From NCBI GenBank assembly GCA_002382645.1, contig DFYP01000148.1, positions 1,400 through 14,388 of the forward strand: 12,989 nucleotides of DNA. Direction: 5' to 3'. The notes under the pieces are model-generated. The model ran no database searches. It saw only the letters and a program-made list of their open reading frames with translations, and had not been told where the DNA came from. The first letter of the stretch is position 1. The number at the start of each line of letters is the position of its first letter. Of this stretch, positions 1 through 6,516 are shown in pieces. This DNA comes from Desulfovibrio sp. UBA4079 (GTDB lineage Bacteria > Desulfobacterota > Desulfovibrionia > Desulfovibrionales > Desulfovibrionaceae). The position numbers were made by a program, and so were the translations under genes.

Positions 1-575
1 CCTGCACCTCCTTCTTCCCGGCCAAGCCCCTGGGCTGCTACGGCGACGGCGGCATGTGCTTCACGGACTCCGACGAGCTCAAGGACCTGCTCTTGTCCAT
101 CCGCATCCACGGCCAGGGCCGGGACAAGTACGAGAACGTGCGCATCGGCATCAACGGCCGCCTGGATACGCTCCAGGCCGCCGTGCTCCTGCCCAAGTTC
201 GGCCTCTTCCCCGAGGAGGTGGGCCTGCGCCAGAAGGCGGCCGAGCGCTACGCCGCGCTGCTTTCCCAGGTGCCCGGGCTGACCGTGCCGCAGGTCCCGG
301 AGGGCTACCTGAGCGTCTGGGCCCAGTACTCGGTGCTGGCCCGGGACACGGAGCACCGCGCGCAGCTCATGGACACGCTCAAGGCCGGGGGCGTGCCCAC
401 GGCCATCTACTACCCCCAGCCCCTGCACCTGCAGCAGGCCTATGCGAACCTGGGATACAAGGCCGGGGACTTTCCGGTGTGCGAGGGTCTGGGACGGCGG
501 GTCTTCAGCCTGCCCATGCACCCCTACCTCACGGCCGAGGCCCAGGAGCGCGTGGCCCAGGCCATGCTGGCCTAG
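1..575 (+). CDS. DegT/DnrJ/EryC1-family PLP-dependent sugar aminotransferase, 3' part only (WbpE-like)
   Basis: The gene enters from the left edge; the reading frame is open from base 3, giving 190 residues to the TAG at 573-575. The fragment opens with SFFPAKPLGCYGDGG, the family's internal-aldimine motif. The lysine encoded at 24-26 is the expected PLP-binding residue. The following IHGQGRDKYENVRIGINGRLDTLQAA segment, seen in two halves around residues 36-60, is typical of the WbpE/WlbC and related enzymes that aminate keto-sugar nucleotides using glutamate. Roughly the N-terminal half (cofactor and nucleotide-sugar binding) lies outside the window. It sits upstream of a strong terminator and is transcribed in the same direction as the large sugar operon that begins at 3948, so it is plausibly the last gene of another part of the same glycan locus. 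The family call is firm; the exact substrate (UDP- or GDP-linked keto sugar) cannot be read from this part. Confidence 0.9.
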   Translation, partial: CTSFFPAKPLGCYGDGGMCFTDSDELKDLLLSIRIHGQGRDKYENVRIGINGRLDTLQAAVLLPKFGLFPEEVGLRQKAAERYAALLSQVPGLTVPQVPEGYLSVWAQYSVLARDTEHRAQLMDTLKAGGVPTAIYYPQPLHLQQAYANLGYKAGDFPVCEGLGRRVFSLPMHPYLTAEAQERVAQAMLA

Positions 576-597
576 GGTTCAGGACAAGAACGTCGGC

Positions 598-626
598 AAA
601 GGCCCGGCCGGAACGGTCGGGCCTTT
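598..626. terminator. Bidirectional intrinsic terminator between convergent genes
   Basis: Bases 598-610 (AAAGGCCCGGCCG) pair with 614-626 (CGGTCGGGCCTTT) as a 13-bp stem with one G-U pair and a GAA triloop. Read rightward it runs into TTTATTGTTT, a usable U-rich tail for the aminotransferase gene ending at 575. Read leftward the stem ends in TTT followed by GCC, a poorer tail. The stem overlaps the stop codon (TAA, 627-625) of the minus-strand gene, so it could serve both convergent transcripts. Rho-independent activity is inferred from structure only. Confidence 0.75.
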
Positions 627-2067
627 ATTGTTTGCGGGCCCGGATCAGGGCCGTGTAGCAGTAGAGGTCCTCGTCGGCGTAGCCGTTCCAGCTGGGGTGC
701 AGGCGTTGCGGGGGAGCCTTGCGCACCTTGCGCGAGAGCACGTCCACGGCGAAGCCCAGCCCCTGCCAGAGGTTCACGAAGTCGTTCACCCGCCAGAGGT
801 TGGTGATCTTGTCCAGGGCCGCCCACTCCTCCTTGGAGTGGCGCAGGAATCCGAAGCTCAGGCTGGCGAGGTCGTCGTGGTCCTTGAAGTCGATCTCGTG
901 GAGCATGACCCCGCCGGGCCTGAGCACGCGGCGCAGTTCCACGGAGAGCTCTTCCACGTTCTTGATGTGCTCCAGGACCACCCGGGAGAGGCAGAAGTCG
1001 ATGCTTTCGTCGGCCAGGCCCAGCTCCTCCACCTTGCAGCGCCGGAACTCCACCTGCTGCCGGGGGTCCCAGCGCGGCACCCGGGGCTTCACGGGCAGCA
1101 GGGCGGGGAAGTCCCGCAGCAGCAGATCGAACAGGTCGAGGGTCCCGGAGAATCCCAAGTCGGAGTGGTTGTAGGGCTCCACGGCCACGCCCGACTCGAA
1201 CAGCCCGGCCAGCAGGCAGGAGGTCACCGGGGTCCGGCCGTAGCCGATCTCCAGGAACCGGCCCCCGGTCCGGGGGAGGTGCTCCTGGATGCGCTCCAGG
1301 TAGTGCACGTGCATGGCCAGCCGCTTGACCTGCTGCTTCGGGGCCAGGCGCTGCAACGGCGCGTTCAGCGCGCTCCAGCCGTCCACCCCGTGGAGGCGCT
1401 TGAGGAAGTCCTGCTGGGCCCCGGCCCGGAACCAGTCCTGCGGGGGCGTCCCGTCCAGGAACGCGGCCAGGTGGGCTGCCGGGAGCACGGAGCGCTCCCC
1501 GGCGTAGAACAGCTCCCAGAGAAACTGCTCCCCGGGTTCTTCCAGGCCCTCCAGGGGCTGGAGCCGGAGCTGCGGGAACCGGGCCAGCTTTTCCGGGAAG
1601 GCGAACGGGGGCACCGGGTGGCTGGGCAGTCCGGCCAGGGCCTCGGCGGCCTTGCGGTTGCATGCCATGAGGAAGCGCGCGGCCGTGACGTCCGGGGTGA
1701 AGGCCAGGTCGGCCCCGTCCTGCACGGCCCGGGCCGCGTCGCGGAGGGCCCCGGCCTGGAGCAGGTAGGCGTAGGGCGTGGTCACCAGGGCGGCCGGAAG
1801 GTCCAGTTCGGCCATGAGCGCGGGCAGGCGCTCCTGGGGCCGGTCCGAGGCATGGACGCGCACGTCCAGGCCCCAGTCGAGGAGCTGTTGGCGGATGTCC
1901 TGTGGCACGGCCCCGGACACCGAGAGGATCACGGGCCCGGCCAGGCCCTGGGCGGTCAGTTCCCGGAGGACCGGCGGCAGCAGGGGGCGGCCCTGGTGCT
2001 GGAGCAGGGCCGGATCGTCCCCGGCCGTGGGCCGGGCCAGGAGGATGCAGGGCAGGGGCGCGGGCAT
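625..2067 (-). CDS. Two-domain protein: degenerate nucleotidyltransferase-like N-half plus class I SAM methyltransferase C-half
   Basis: 480 residues. The C-terminal part (about 268-400) is a clear class I methyltransferase: FLEIGYGRTP (271-280) is the SAM-binding motif I, VEELGLADESIDFCLSRVVLEHI (346-368, given as one stretch by position) covers motifs II-III, and RRVLRPGGVMLHEIDF follows. The N-terminal part (about 7-145) has the pattern of a GT-A-like nucleotidyltransferase resembling SpsF (CILLARPTAGDD at 7-18, then GRPLLPPVLREL), but the GSTRLPGK-type nucleotide-binding loop of that family is absent, so catalysis there is doubtful. Residues 150-265 form a linker or helical region I do not recognise. 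The start is supported by GAGGAAG at 2077-2071 on this strand, 3 nt from the ATG. It lies 22 bp downstream of nadE and is probably cotranscribed with it. The substrate is unknown; a sugar or glycan target is suggested by the neighbours. Confidence 0.8.
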   Translation of the reverse strand: MPAPLPCILLARPTAGDDPALLQHQGRPLLPPVLRELTAQGLAGPVILSVSGAVPQDIRQQLLDWGLDVRVHASDRPQERLPALMAELDLPAALVTTPYAYLLQAGALRDAARAVQDGADLAFTPDVTAARFLMACNRKAAEALAGLPSHPVPPFAFPEKLARFPQLRLQPLEGLEEPGEQFLWELFYAGERSVLPAAHLAAFLDGTPPQDWFRAGAQQDFLKRLHGVDGWSALNAPLQRLAPKQQVKRLAMHVHYLERIQEHLPRTGGRFLEIGYGRTPVTSCLLAGLFESGVAVEPYNHSDLGFSGTLDLFDLLLRDFPALLPVKPRVPRWDPRQQVEFRRCKVEELGLADESIDFCLSRVVLEHIKNVEELSVELRRVLRPGGVMLHEIDFKDHDDLASLSFGFLRHSKEEWAALDKITNLWRVNDFVNLWQGLGFAVDVLSRKVRKAPPQRLHPSWNGYADEDLYCYTALIRARKQ

Positions 2068-2089
2068 GGACTTCCTCGGGGTTGCCGGT

Positions 2090-3739
2090 TCAGGGCAGGC
2101 GCCTGCAGGCCAGGGGCATGCGCCAGCCCGTGCCGAAGCTGCGGTCCGTGAGCTTGATTCCGGGCGCGGCCTGGCGGCGCTTGAACTCGGCCCCGGCCAC
2201 CAGCTTGAGCACGCGCTCCACCGTGGCCCGGTCGAAGCCCGCGGCCGCGATCTCCTCCCCGGATTTGCAGCCCTCCACGTGCAGGGCCAGGATGGCGTCC
2301 AGGACCTCGTAGGGCGGCAGGCTGTCCTGGTCGGTCTGGCCGGGCTTGAGCTCGGCCGAGGGGGCCTTGGTCAGCACGGCCTCGGGGATGACCTCGCCGC
2401 GCGTGGCGTTGAGCCAGCGGGCCAGGCGATAGACCGCGGTCTTGGGCAGGTCCGAGATGACCGCGAAGCCGCCGGACATGTCGCCGTAGATGGTGCAGTA
2501 GCCCACGGCCAGCTCGCTCTTGTTGCCCGTGGTCAGGAGGATGGCCCCGGTCTTGTTGGACAGGGCCATGAGCAGATTGCCCCGGATGCGCGACTGGAGG
2601 TTCTCCTCGGTGGTGTCCTCGGCGAGCCCGGCAAAGGGCTCCTTCAGGGCCGCGCTGAAGCCGTCCATGAGCGGGGCGATGGGCAGGGTCAGGGTCTTGA
2701 TGCCCAGGTTTCGGGCCAGCAGGAGGGAATCGTCGATGCTGCCCCGGCTGGAAAAGGGCGAGGGCATGAGCACGCCGGTGACGTTCTCCGGGCCCACGGC
2801 CTCGGCCGCCACCGCGGCGGTGAGGGCCGAGTCGATGCCCCCGGACAGGCCCAGCAGGGCCTTGGAAAAGCCGTTCTTGCGGATGTAGTCCCGGGTGCCC
2901 AGGACCAGGGCCCGCCAGGTCTCGGACTCGGCCTCGAAGTCGTCCTCCTCGATGCGGCTCCCGCCGCCGTCCAGGTCCACCAGGAGGAGGTCCTCCTCGA
3001 AGCCCTTGGCCCGGGCCAGAAGCGCGCCGTCCGGGCCAAAGGCGCAGGAGCGGCCGTCGAAGACCAGGTCGTCGTTGCCGCCGGTCTGGTTGGCGTAGGC
3101 CAGGGGCCGGCCGAGTTTTTGGGCCACGGCCCCGAGCATGGACTGGCGCAGGACCTGTTTGCCCAGGGAAAAGGGCGAGGCCGAGAGGTTCACCAGGAGG
3201 TCCGGCCGGCGGCGCAGGATCTCCTTGACCGGGTCGGCGTGGTAGCGCGGCCTGGGCCAGAATCCGGCGTCGTTCCAGAGGTCCTCGCAGATGGTCACGG
3301 CCACGGTCCGGCCGTTCAGCTCGAAGAAGTTGTCGAAGCCCGGGGCCGAGGGCTCGAAATAGCGGTCCTCGTCGAACACGTCGTAGGTCGGCAACAACGT
3401 CTTGCGGAAGCTCCGCTCCACCCGGCCGCCGCGCAACAGGAAGGCGCAGTTGAAGGCCCCGCGGCCCTCGGACGAGGGATTGGGCTCCACGCCCCCGGCC
3501 AGCACCGGCGGCAGCCCGGCCAGTTCCGCGGCCAGGTTTTCGGCCGCCTCCCGGGTCCGGCGCAGGGTGGCCCCGTAGAGCAGGAGGTCCCGGGGCGGAT
3601 AGCCCAGCAGCGCCATCTCCGGGGTCAGGCAGAGGTCCGCGCCCAGAGCCGCCGCTTTTTTGACGGCTTCGGCCATGCGCGCGGCATTGCCGGGCAGGTC
3701 CCCGACCACCGGGTTGAGCTGGAGCAGGGCGATATTCAT
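2090..3739 (-). CDS. nadE: Glutamine-dependent NAD+ synthetase
   Basis: 549 residues, the usual length for the two-domain form. It converts nicotinate adenine dinucleotide (NaAD), ATP and glutamine to NAD+, the last cytosolic step of NAD biosynthesis. The N-terminal nitrilase-type glutaminase domain (1 to about 250) shows the Glu-Lys-Cys triad as E41 (LTPEMALLGYPPRD), K113 (FRKTLLPTYDVFDEDRYF) and C151 (VTICEDLWND). The synthetase domain (about 270-549) has the PP-loop SGGIDS at 299-304, then TTGNKSELAVGYCTIYGD (403-420) and GFAVISDLPKTAVYRL, all typical of the family. The start MNIALLQLNPVVGDLPGNA matches the family N-terminus; the frame stays open upstream to 3997, but that extension is low-complexity and runs over the divergent promoter region. 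The ribosome binding site is weak (CCCAAGAAAA before the ATG). A perfect 12-bp palindrome lies 6 nt upstream of the ATG and may control it. This is a housekeeping gene placed at the edge of a glycan island. Confidence 0.97.
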   Translation of the reverse strand: MNIALLQLNPVVGDLPGNAARMAEAVKKAAALGADLCLTPEMALLGYPPRDLLLYGATLRRTREAAENLAAELAGLPPVLAGGVEPNPSSEGRGAFNCAFLLRGGRVERSFRKTLLPTYDVFDEDRYFEPSAPGFDNFFELNGRTVAVTICEDLWNDAGFWPRPRYHADPVKEILRRRPDLLVNLSASPFSLGKQVLRQSMLGAVAQKLGRPLAYANQTGGNDDLVFDGRSCAFGPDGALLARAKGFEEDLLLVDLDGGGSRIEEDDFEAESETWRALVLGTRDYIRKNGFSKALLGLSGGIDSALTAAVAAEAVGPENVTGVLMPSPFSSRGSIDDSLLLARNLGIKTLTLPIAPLMDGFSAALKEPFAGLAEDTTEENLQSRIRGNLLMALSNKTGAILLTTGNKSELAVGYCTIYGDMSGGFAVISDLPKTAVYRLARWLNATRGEVIPEAVLTKAPSAELKPGQTDQDSLPPYEVLDAILALHVEGCKSGEEIAAAGFDRATVERVLKLVAGAEFKRRQAAPGIKLTDRSFGTGWRMPLACRRLP

Positions 3740-3745
3740 TTTTCT

Positions 3746-3757
3746 TGGGATATCCCA
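3746..3757. promoter_or_regulatory. Perfect 12-bp palindrome (TGGGATATCCCA) upstream of nadE, possible operator
   Basis: TGGGATATCCCA is identical to its reverse complement and lies 6 nt before the nadE ATG, in the intergenic region shared with the divergent asnB operon. On the nadE strand TATCCC inside it lies 17 nt after a TTGCGC, a weak -10/-35-like arrangement, so a bound protein could block initiation. The perfect symmetry is seen directly. That it is an operator, and for which regulator, is inference. It does not match any NAD-regulon site I can recall with certainty. Confidence 0.4.
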
Positions 3758-3811
3758 GAGAGTCACGGCGCGCAAGGCGTCGGCGGCTCTGTCGCGACCC
3801 CCTGGCCCGGC

Positions 3812-3825
3812 CCGGCCGAGGCCGG
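3812..3825. repeat. GC-rich inverted repeat in the divergent intergenic region
   Basis: CCGGCC and GGCCGG flank a GA dinucleotide, giving a very stable hairpin; in practice the loop would open to four bases. An outer GGCCC (3804-3808) and GGGCC (3831-3835) could extend it. No T-run follows on either strand, so it is not a typical terminator. It may be insulating structure between the two divergent promoters, or only the result of local GC richness. Confidence 0.35.
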
Positions 3826-3854
3826 CGCGCGGGCCCTGTTCCGCCCTTTCGTGT

Positions 3855-3863
3855 TGGTATGAT
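3855..3863 (+). promoter_or_regulatory. Extended -10 sigma-70-type promoter for the asnB operon
   Basis: TGGTATGAT fits the extended -10 pattern TGnTATAAT with one mismatch in the hexamer (TATGAT). It sits in the only relatively AT-rich patch of this GC-rich intergenic region. A -35 is poor (CTGTTC at 3836-3841, 16-bp spacer), which is tolerable for extended -10 promoters. Transcription would start near 3870, leaving a leader of about 78 nt before the asnB ATG at 3948. The motif is seen directly; promoter activity is inferred. Confidence 0.5.
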
Positions 3864-3947
3864 GATTGCTTGCGCCAGGGGAGCGGAGGCGGTGCCGGAA
3901 TCCCTGACGGGGTCCTGTTCCAGCCCTGTTGGCGGAGGAAGGATGGC

Positions 3948-5828
3948 ATGTGCGGCATAGCTGGCTTCAAGACGGACCGGCCGGTTCCTGACGGCACCCT
4001 GGGGGCGATGCTCGCGGCCCTGCGGCATCGCGGGCCGGACTCCGAGGGCCGCCATGTCTCGGGGGACTACACCGGCGGCATGCGCCGCCTGGCCATCAAC
4101 GGCCTGTCCACCGGCGACCAGCCCTTGTTCAACGAGGACAAGACGGTCGCCCTGCTCTACAACGGCGAAATCTACAATTCCCCCGAGCTGCGCCGACAGT
4201 TGGAGGCCCGGGGCGTGCGCTTCCGCAGCGGGTCCGACGGCGAGGTCATCTGCCACCTCTATGCGATCCACGGCGAGGCCCTGTTCGAGCTGTTGGACGG
4301 CATGTATGCCGCGGCCCTCTGGATCGAGCCGGAGCGCAAGCTCATCCTGGCCCGGGACATCCCGGGCGAGAAGCCCCTGTATTACGCCGAGCTGCCCGGC
4401 GGCGGTCTGGCCTTCGCCTCGGAGCTCAAGAGCCTGTCCCGTTTTCCCGGCCTGGACCTGGGCCTGTCCCCCCAGGCCCTCTGGGATTTTCCCACGTTTC
4501 TCTGGGTGCCTGAGCCGGACACGGTGTTCCGGTCCATCAAGGCCGTGCCCCGGGGCCATCTGCTGGTGGCCGACGGCGCGGGCCTGCGCCTGCGGCCCAT
4601 CCCCAACCGCTTCGGCTCCGGGACGGTCTGGAGTTCGGACGCCGGACTCCTGGAGGAGACCCGACGGGTGGTGGAGGAGGCCGTGTCCTCGCGCCTGCTC
4701 TCCGAGGTGCCCGTGGGGGCCTACCTGAGCGGCGGCCTGGACTCCTCGATCATCGTCAGCCTGGCCGCGGCCCGGCTGCCCGAGCTGTCCACCTTCACCA
4801 TCGGCTTCGAGAACGTGACGGACCCCTATCATGGGCTGGCCGACGAGTCGGCCCAGGCCGAGTCCCTGGCCCGGGCCCTGGGCACCCGGCACCACACCCT
4901 GCGGGTCACGGCCGCGGATTTCCGCCGGGACCTGCGCCTGTTCGCGCATTTCGGGGACCAGCCCTTTTCCGTGTCCTCGGCCCTGGGCATCCTGGCCATC
5001 GCGCGCCTGGCCCGGGAACAGGGGATCAAGGTGCTCCTTTCCGGCGACGGCGCCGACGAATGTTTCGGCGGCTATTCCTGGTACCACCATCTGGAGCAGG
5101 CCTCGGGCCCGGGCAAGGGCCTCAGGGAGGGCCGCGTCTCGTTCCAGGACACCGGCCTGGACCCGGCCGAACGCCTCCGGGCCCTGCGCGCCTATGACGG
5201 GCCGCTGCGGGCCTGGGCCTGGCACTACTACGCCGCCGAGGACGAGAAGGGTCTGCTCTTCCATCCCGACGTGCGCGCGGCCAGCAGGCCCTCGGCGCGC
5301 CACTTCGAGGACTACCGGCCCGGGAGCGACTGGTCCGGCGAGGACTTCATCCGCCAGGACCGCGCCTTTTATTTTCCCAACGAGATGCTCCGCAAGCTCG
5401 ACCGCATGACCATGGCCTTTTCGGTGGAGGGCCGCGTGCCCTTCGCGGCCCCGGCGGTGCAGGCCCACGCGGCCAAGCTCCGGCTCGGCGAGATGGTCCG
5501 CCCCGGGGTCCTGAAATGGGCCCTGCGCCGGGCCTTTGCCCCGCTGCTGCCGGACGAGGTGGTGCAGCGGCCCAAGCACGGCTTCAACGTGCCCATCGAC
5601 CACTGGCTCAAGGGGCAGTGGTCCGACCTGGTGGAGGAGGCCTTTTCCCCCGGCTCGGCCCTGGGCCGCAGCGGGCTGATCCATCCCGGCAGCGCCCGGG
5701 CGGCCTCGGATCTGCTGGCCAGCGCCACCCGGCTCAACGGGCACACGATTTTTTCCTACATCATGCTCAATCTCTGGTTGGAGGAGTTCTTTCATGGAGA
5801 TCATCGCGGAGATCGGACAGAACCATAA
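3948..5828 (+). CDS. asnB: AsnB-family glutamine-hydrolysing amidotransferase (asparagine synthetase type), first gene of the glycan operon
   Basis: 626 residues, normal for the family. The mature N-terminus begins at the nucleophile C2 (MCGIAGF), followed by RHRGPDSEG (27-34) and YNGEIYN (71-77) of the class II glutaminase domain. The synthetase domain has the ATP PP-loop SGGLDSS (261-267), LLSGDGADECFGGY (363-376) and LDRMTMAFSVEGRVPF (484-499). Known chemistry is ATP-dependent transfer of glutamine ammonia to a carboxylate via an acyl-adenylate. In surface-polysaccharide loci AsnB homologues are often thought to amidate uronic or nonulosonic sugar acids instead of aspartate, and its position directly before a NeuB homologue suggests that here (inference). 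The start is fixed by GGAGGAAGG at 3934-3942 and the obligatory Met-Cys. Its last 35 nt overlap the start of the next gene. The gene symbol reflects family, not proven asparagine synthesis. Confidence 0.93.
   Translation: MCGIAGFKTDRPVPDGTLGAMLAALRHRGPDSEGRHVSGDYTGGMRRLAINGLSTGDQPLFNEDKTVALLYNGEIYNSPELRRQLEARGVRFRSGSDGEVICHLYAIHGEALFELLDGMYAAALWIEPERKLILARDIPGEKPLYYAELPGGGLAFASELKSLSRFPGLDLGLSPQALWDFPTFLWVPEPDTVFRSIKAVPRGHLLVADGAGLRLRPIPNRFGSGTVWSSDAGLLEETRRVVEEAVSSRLLSEVPVGAYLSGGLDSSIIVSLAAARLPELSTFTIGFENVTDPYHGLADESAQAESLARALGTRHHTLRVTAADFRRDLRLFAHFGDQPFSVSSALGILAIARLAREQGIKVLLSGDGADECFGGYSWYHHLEQASGPGKGLREGRVSFQDTGLDPAERLRALRAYDGPLRAWAWHYYAAEDEKGLLFHPDVRAASRPSARHFEDYRPGSDWSGEDFIRQDRAFYFPNEMLRKLDRMTMAFSVEGRVPFAAPAVQAHAAKLRLGEMVRPGVLKWALRRAFAPLLPDEVVQRPKHGFNVPIDHWLKGQWSDLVEEAFSPGSALGRSGLIHPGSARAASDLLASATRLNGHTIFSYIMLNLWLEEFFHGDHRGDRTEP
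5780..5786 (+). promoter_or_regulatory. Ribosome binding site of the NeuB homologue inside asnB
   Basis: GGAGGAG lies 7 nt before the ATG at 5794, within the asnB coding sequence. It is one of the strongest Shine-Dalgarno sequences in the window and decides the start of the next gene, showing that the 35-nt overlap with asnB is real and not a mis-called start. Confidence 0.75.
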
Positions 5829-6492
5829 CGGCGACCTGGGCCTGGCCCGGGAACTGATCCACGCCGCCGCCGAGAACGGGGCCGACGTGGCCAAGTTCCA
5901 GGTCTTTGCCGCCGCCGCCCTGTTCTCCCGGGAGAACAACCCCTGGTACGAGTACAACCTCTCCACGGAGCTGCGCCGGGAGCAGGTGGCCGAGCTGGCC
6001 CAGGAATGCCGCCGCGCGGGCATCGAGTTCATGGCGTCGGCCTTTGACGCGGAGCGCGTCGCCTGGCTGGAGGAGGCCGGGGTGACCCGCTACAAGGTGG
6101 CCTCGCGCTCGGTGTCCGATCGAGCGCTGCTGGCGGCCCTGGCGGCCACCGGCAAGCCGCTGCTCGTGTCCCTGGGCATGTGGGAGGGGGAGGAATTCCC
6201 GGCCATCGAGGCCCCGGGCGGAGTGCAGTTCCTCTATTGCATCTCCAAGTACCCCACGGAGCTTGCGGACGTGCAGCTGGGCGGCGTGGACTTCAAGCGT
6301 TTTGCCGGATTCAGCGACCACACCTTGGGTCTGTCCGCGGCCATGGCCGCCCTGGCCCGGGGGGCCCGGATCGTGGAGAAGCACTTCACCCTGGACAAGG
6401 ACCTGTTCGGTCCGGACCACGCCTGCAGCATGACCCCTGCGGAATTGCGCCGGCTGCACGAATTCCGCCGGGAACTGGAACAGTTGCTCTAG
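5794..6492 (+). CDS. Short NeuB/SpsE-type nonulosonic-acid (sialate-like) synthase, barrel only
   Basis: 232 residues, against about 340-350 for typical NeuB. Family motifs are clear: IAEIGQNHNGDL (4-15), AKFQVF with K34, TGKPLLVSLGM (119-129), YCISKYPTE (148-156), GFSDHTLG (172-179) and EKHFTLDKDLFGPDH (195-209). H176 and H197 have the spacing of the two metal-binding histidines of NeuB (21 residues). NeuB enzymes condense PEP with an N-acyl-mannosamine-type sugar to give a nine-carbon keto acid in the cytosol. Two departures stand out. The C-terminal SAF (antifreeze-like) domain, which reaches into the partner's active site in NeuB, is absent with a clean stop. The usual SGE-type signature after the first KI/KV strand reads ASRS (103-106). 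The substrate may therefore differ from classic sialic acid. The start has an excellent ribosome binding site (5780-5786). GT2 follows after 24 bp. Confidence 0.88.
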   Translation: MEIIAEIGQNHNGDLGLARELIHAAAENGADVAKFQVFAAAALFSRENNPWYEYNLSTELRREQVAELAQECRRAGIEFMASAFDAERVAWLEEAGVTRYKVASRSVSDRALLAALAATGKPLLVSLGMWEGEEFPAIEAPGGVQFLYCISKYPTELADVQLGGVDFKRFAGFSDHTLGLSAAMAALARGARIVEKHFTLDKDLFGPDHACSMTPAELRRLHEFRRELEQLL

Positions 6493-6516
6493 GGCCGCGC
6501 CGTTGAGGAGAGATTC

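Noticed and set aside
442..2151. A 569-codon open frame on the plus strand across the terminator
   Set aside because: It overlaps the end of the aminotransferase, crosses the strong terminator hairpin and is antisense to the methyltransferase fusion; composition is Gly/Val/Glu/Gln/His-rich without motifs.
1778..3862. A 694-codon open frame on the plus strand
   Set aside because: It is antisense to nadE, whose protein has all expected catalytic residues; this frame has none and no ribosome binding site of note.
3835..3930. Three copies of CCTGTT (3835-3840, 3914-3919, 3925-3930) upstream of asnB
   Set aside because: The last two are 11 bp apart, about one helix turn, but a six-base motif of this composition can recur by chance, and the copies have no longer shared context.
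3740..3997. N-terminal extension of nadE up to an ATG at 3997
   Set aside because: The added 86 residues are low-complexity, cross the divergent promoter and overlap the start of asnB; MNIALLQ at 3739 is the family N-terminus.
1956..6032. A 1358-codon open frame on the minus strand
   Set aside because: It lies antisense to asnB and the NeuB homologue and out of frame with nadE, and its translation is low-complexity Gly/Ala/Arg/Pro sequence. It results from high GC at third positions removing stop codons.
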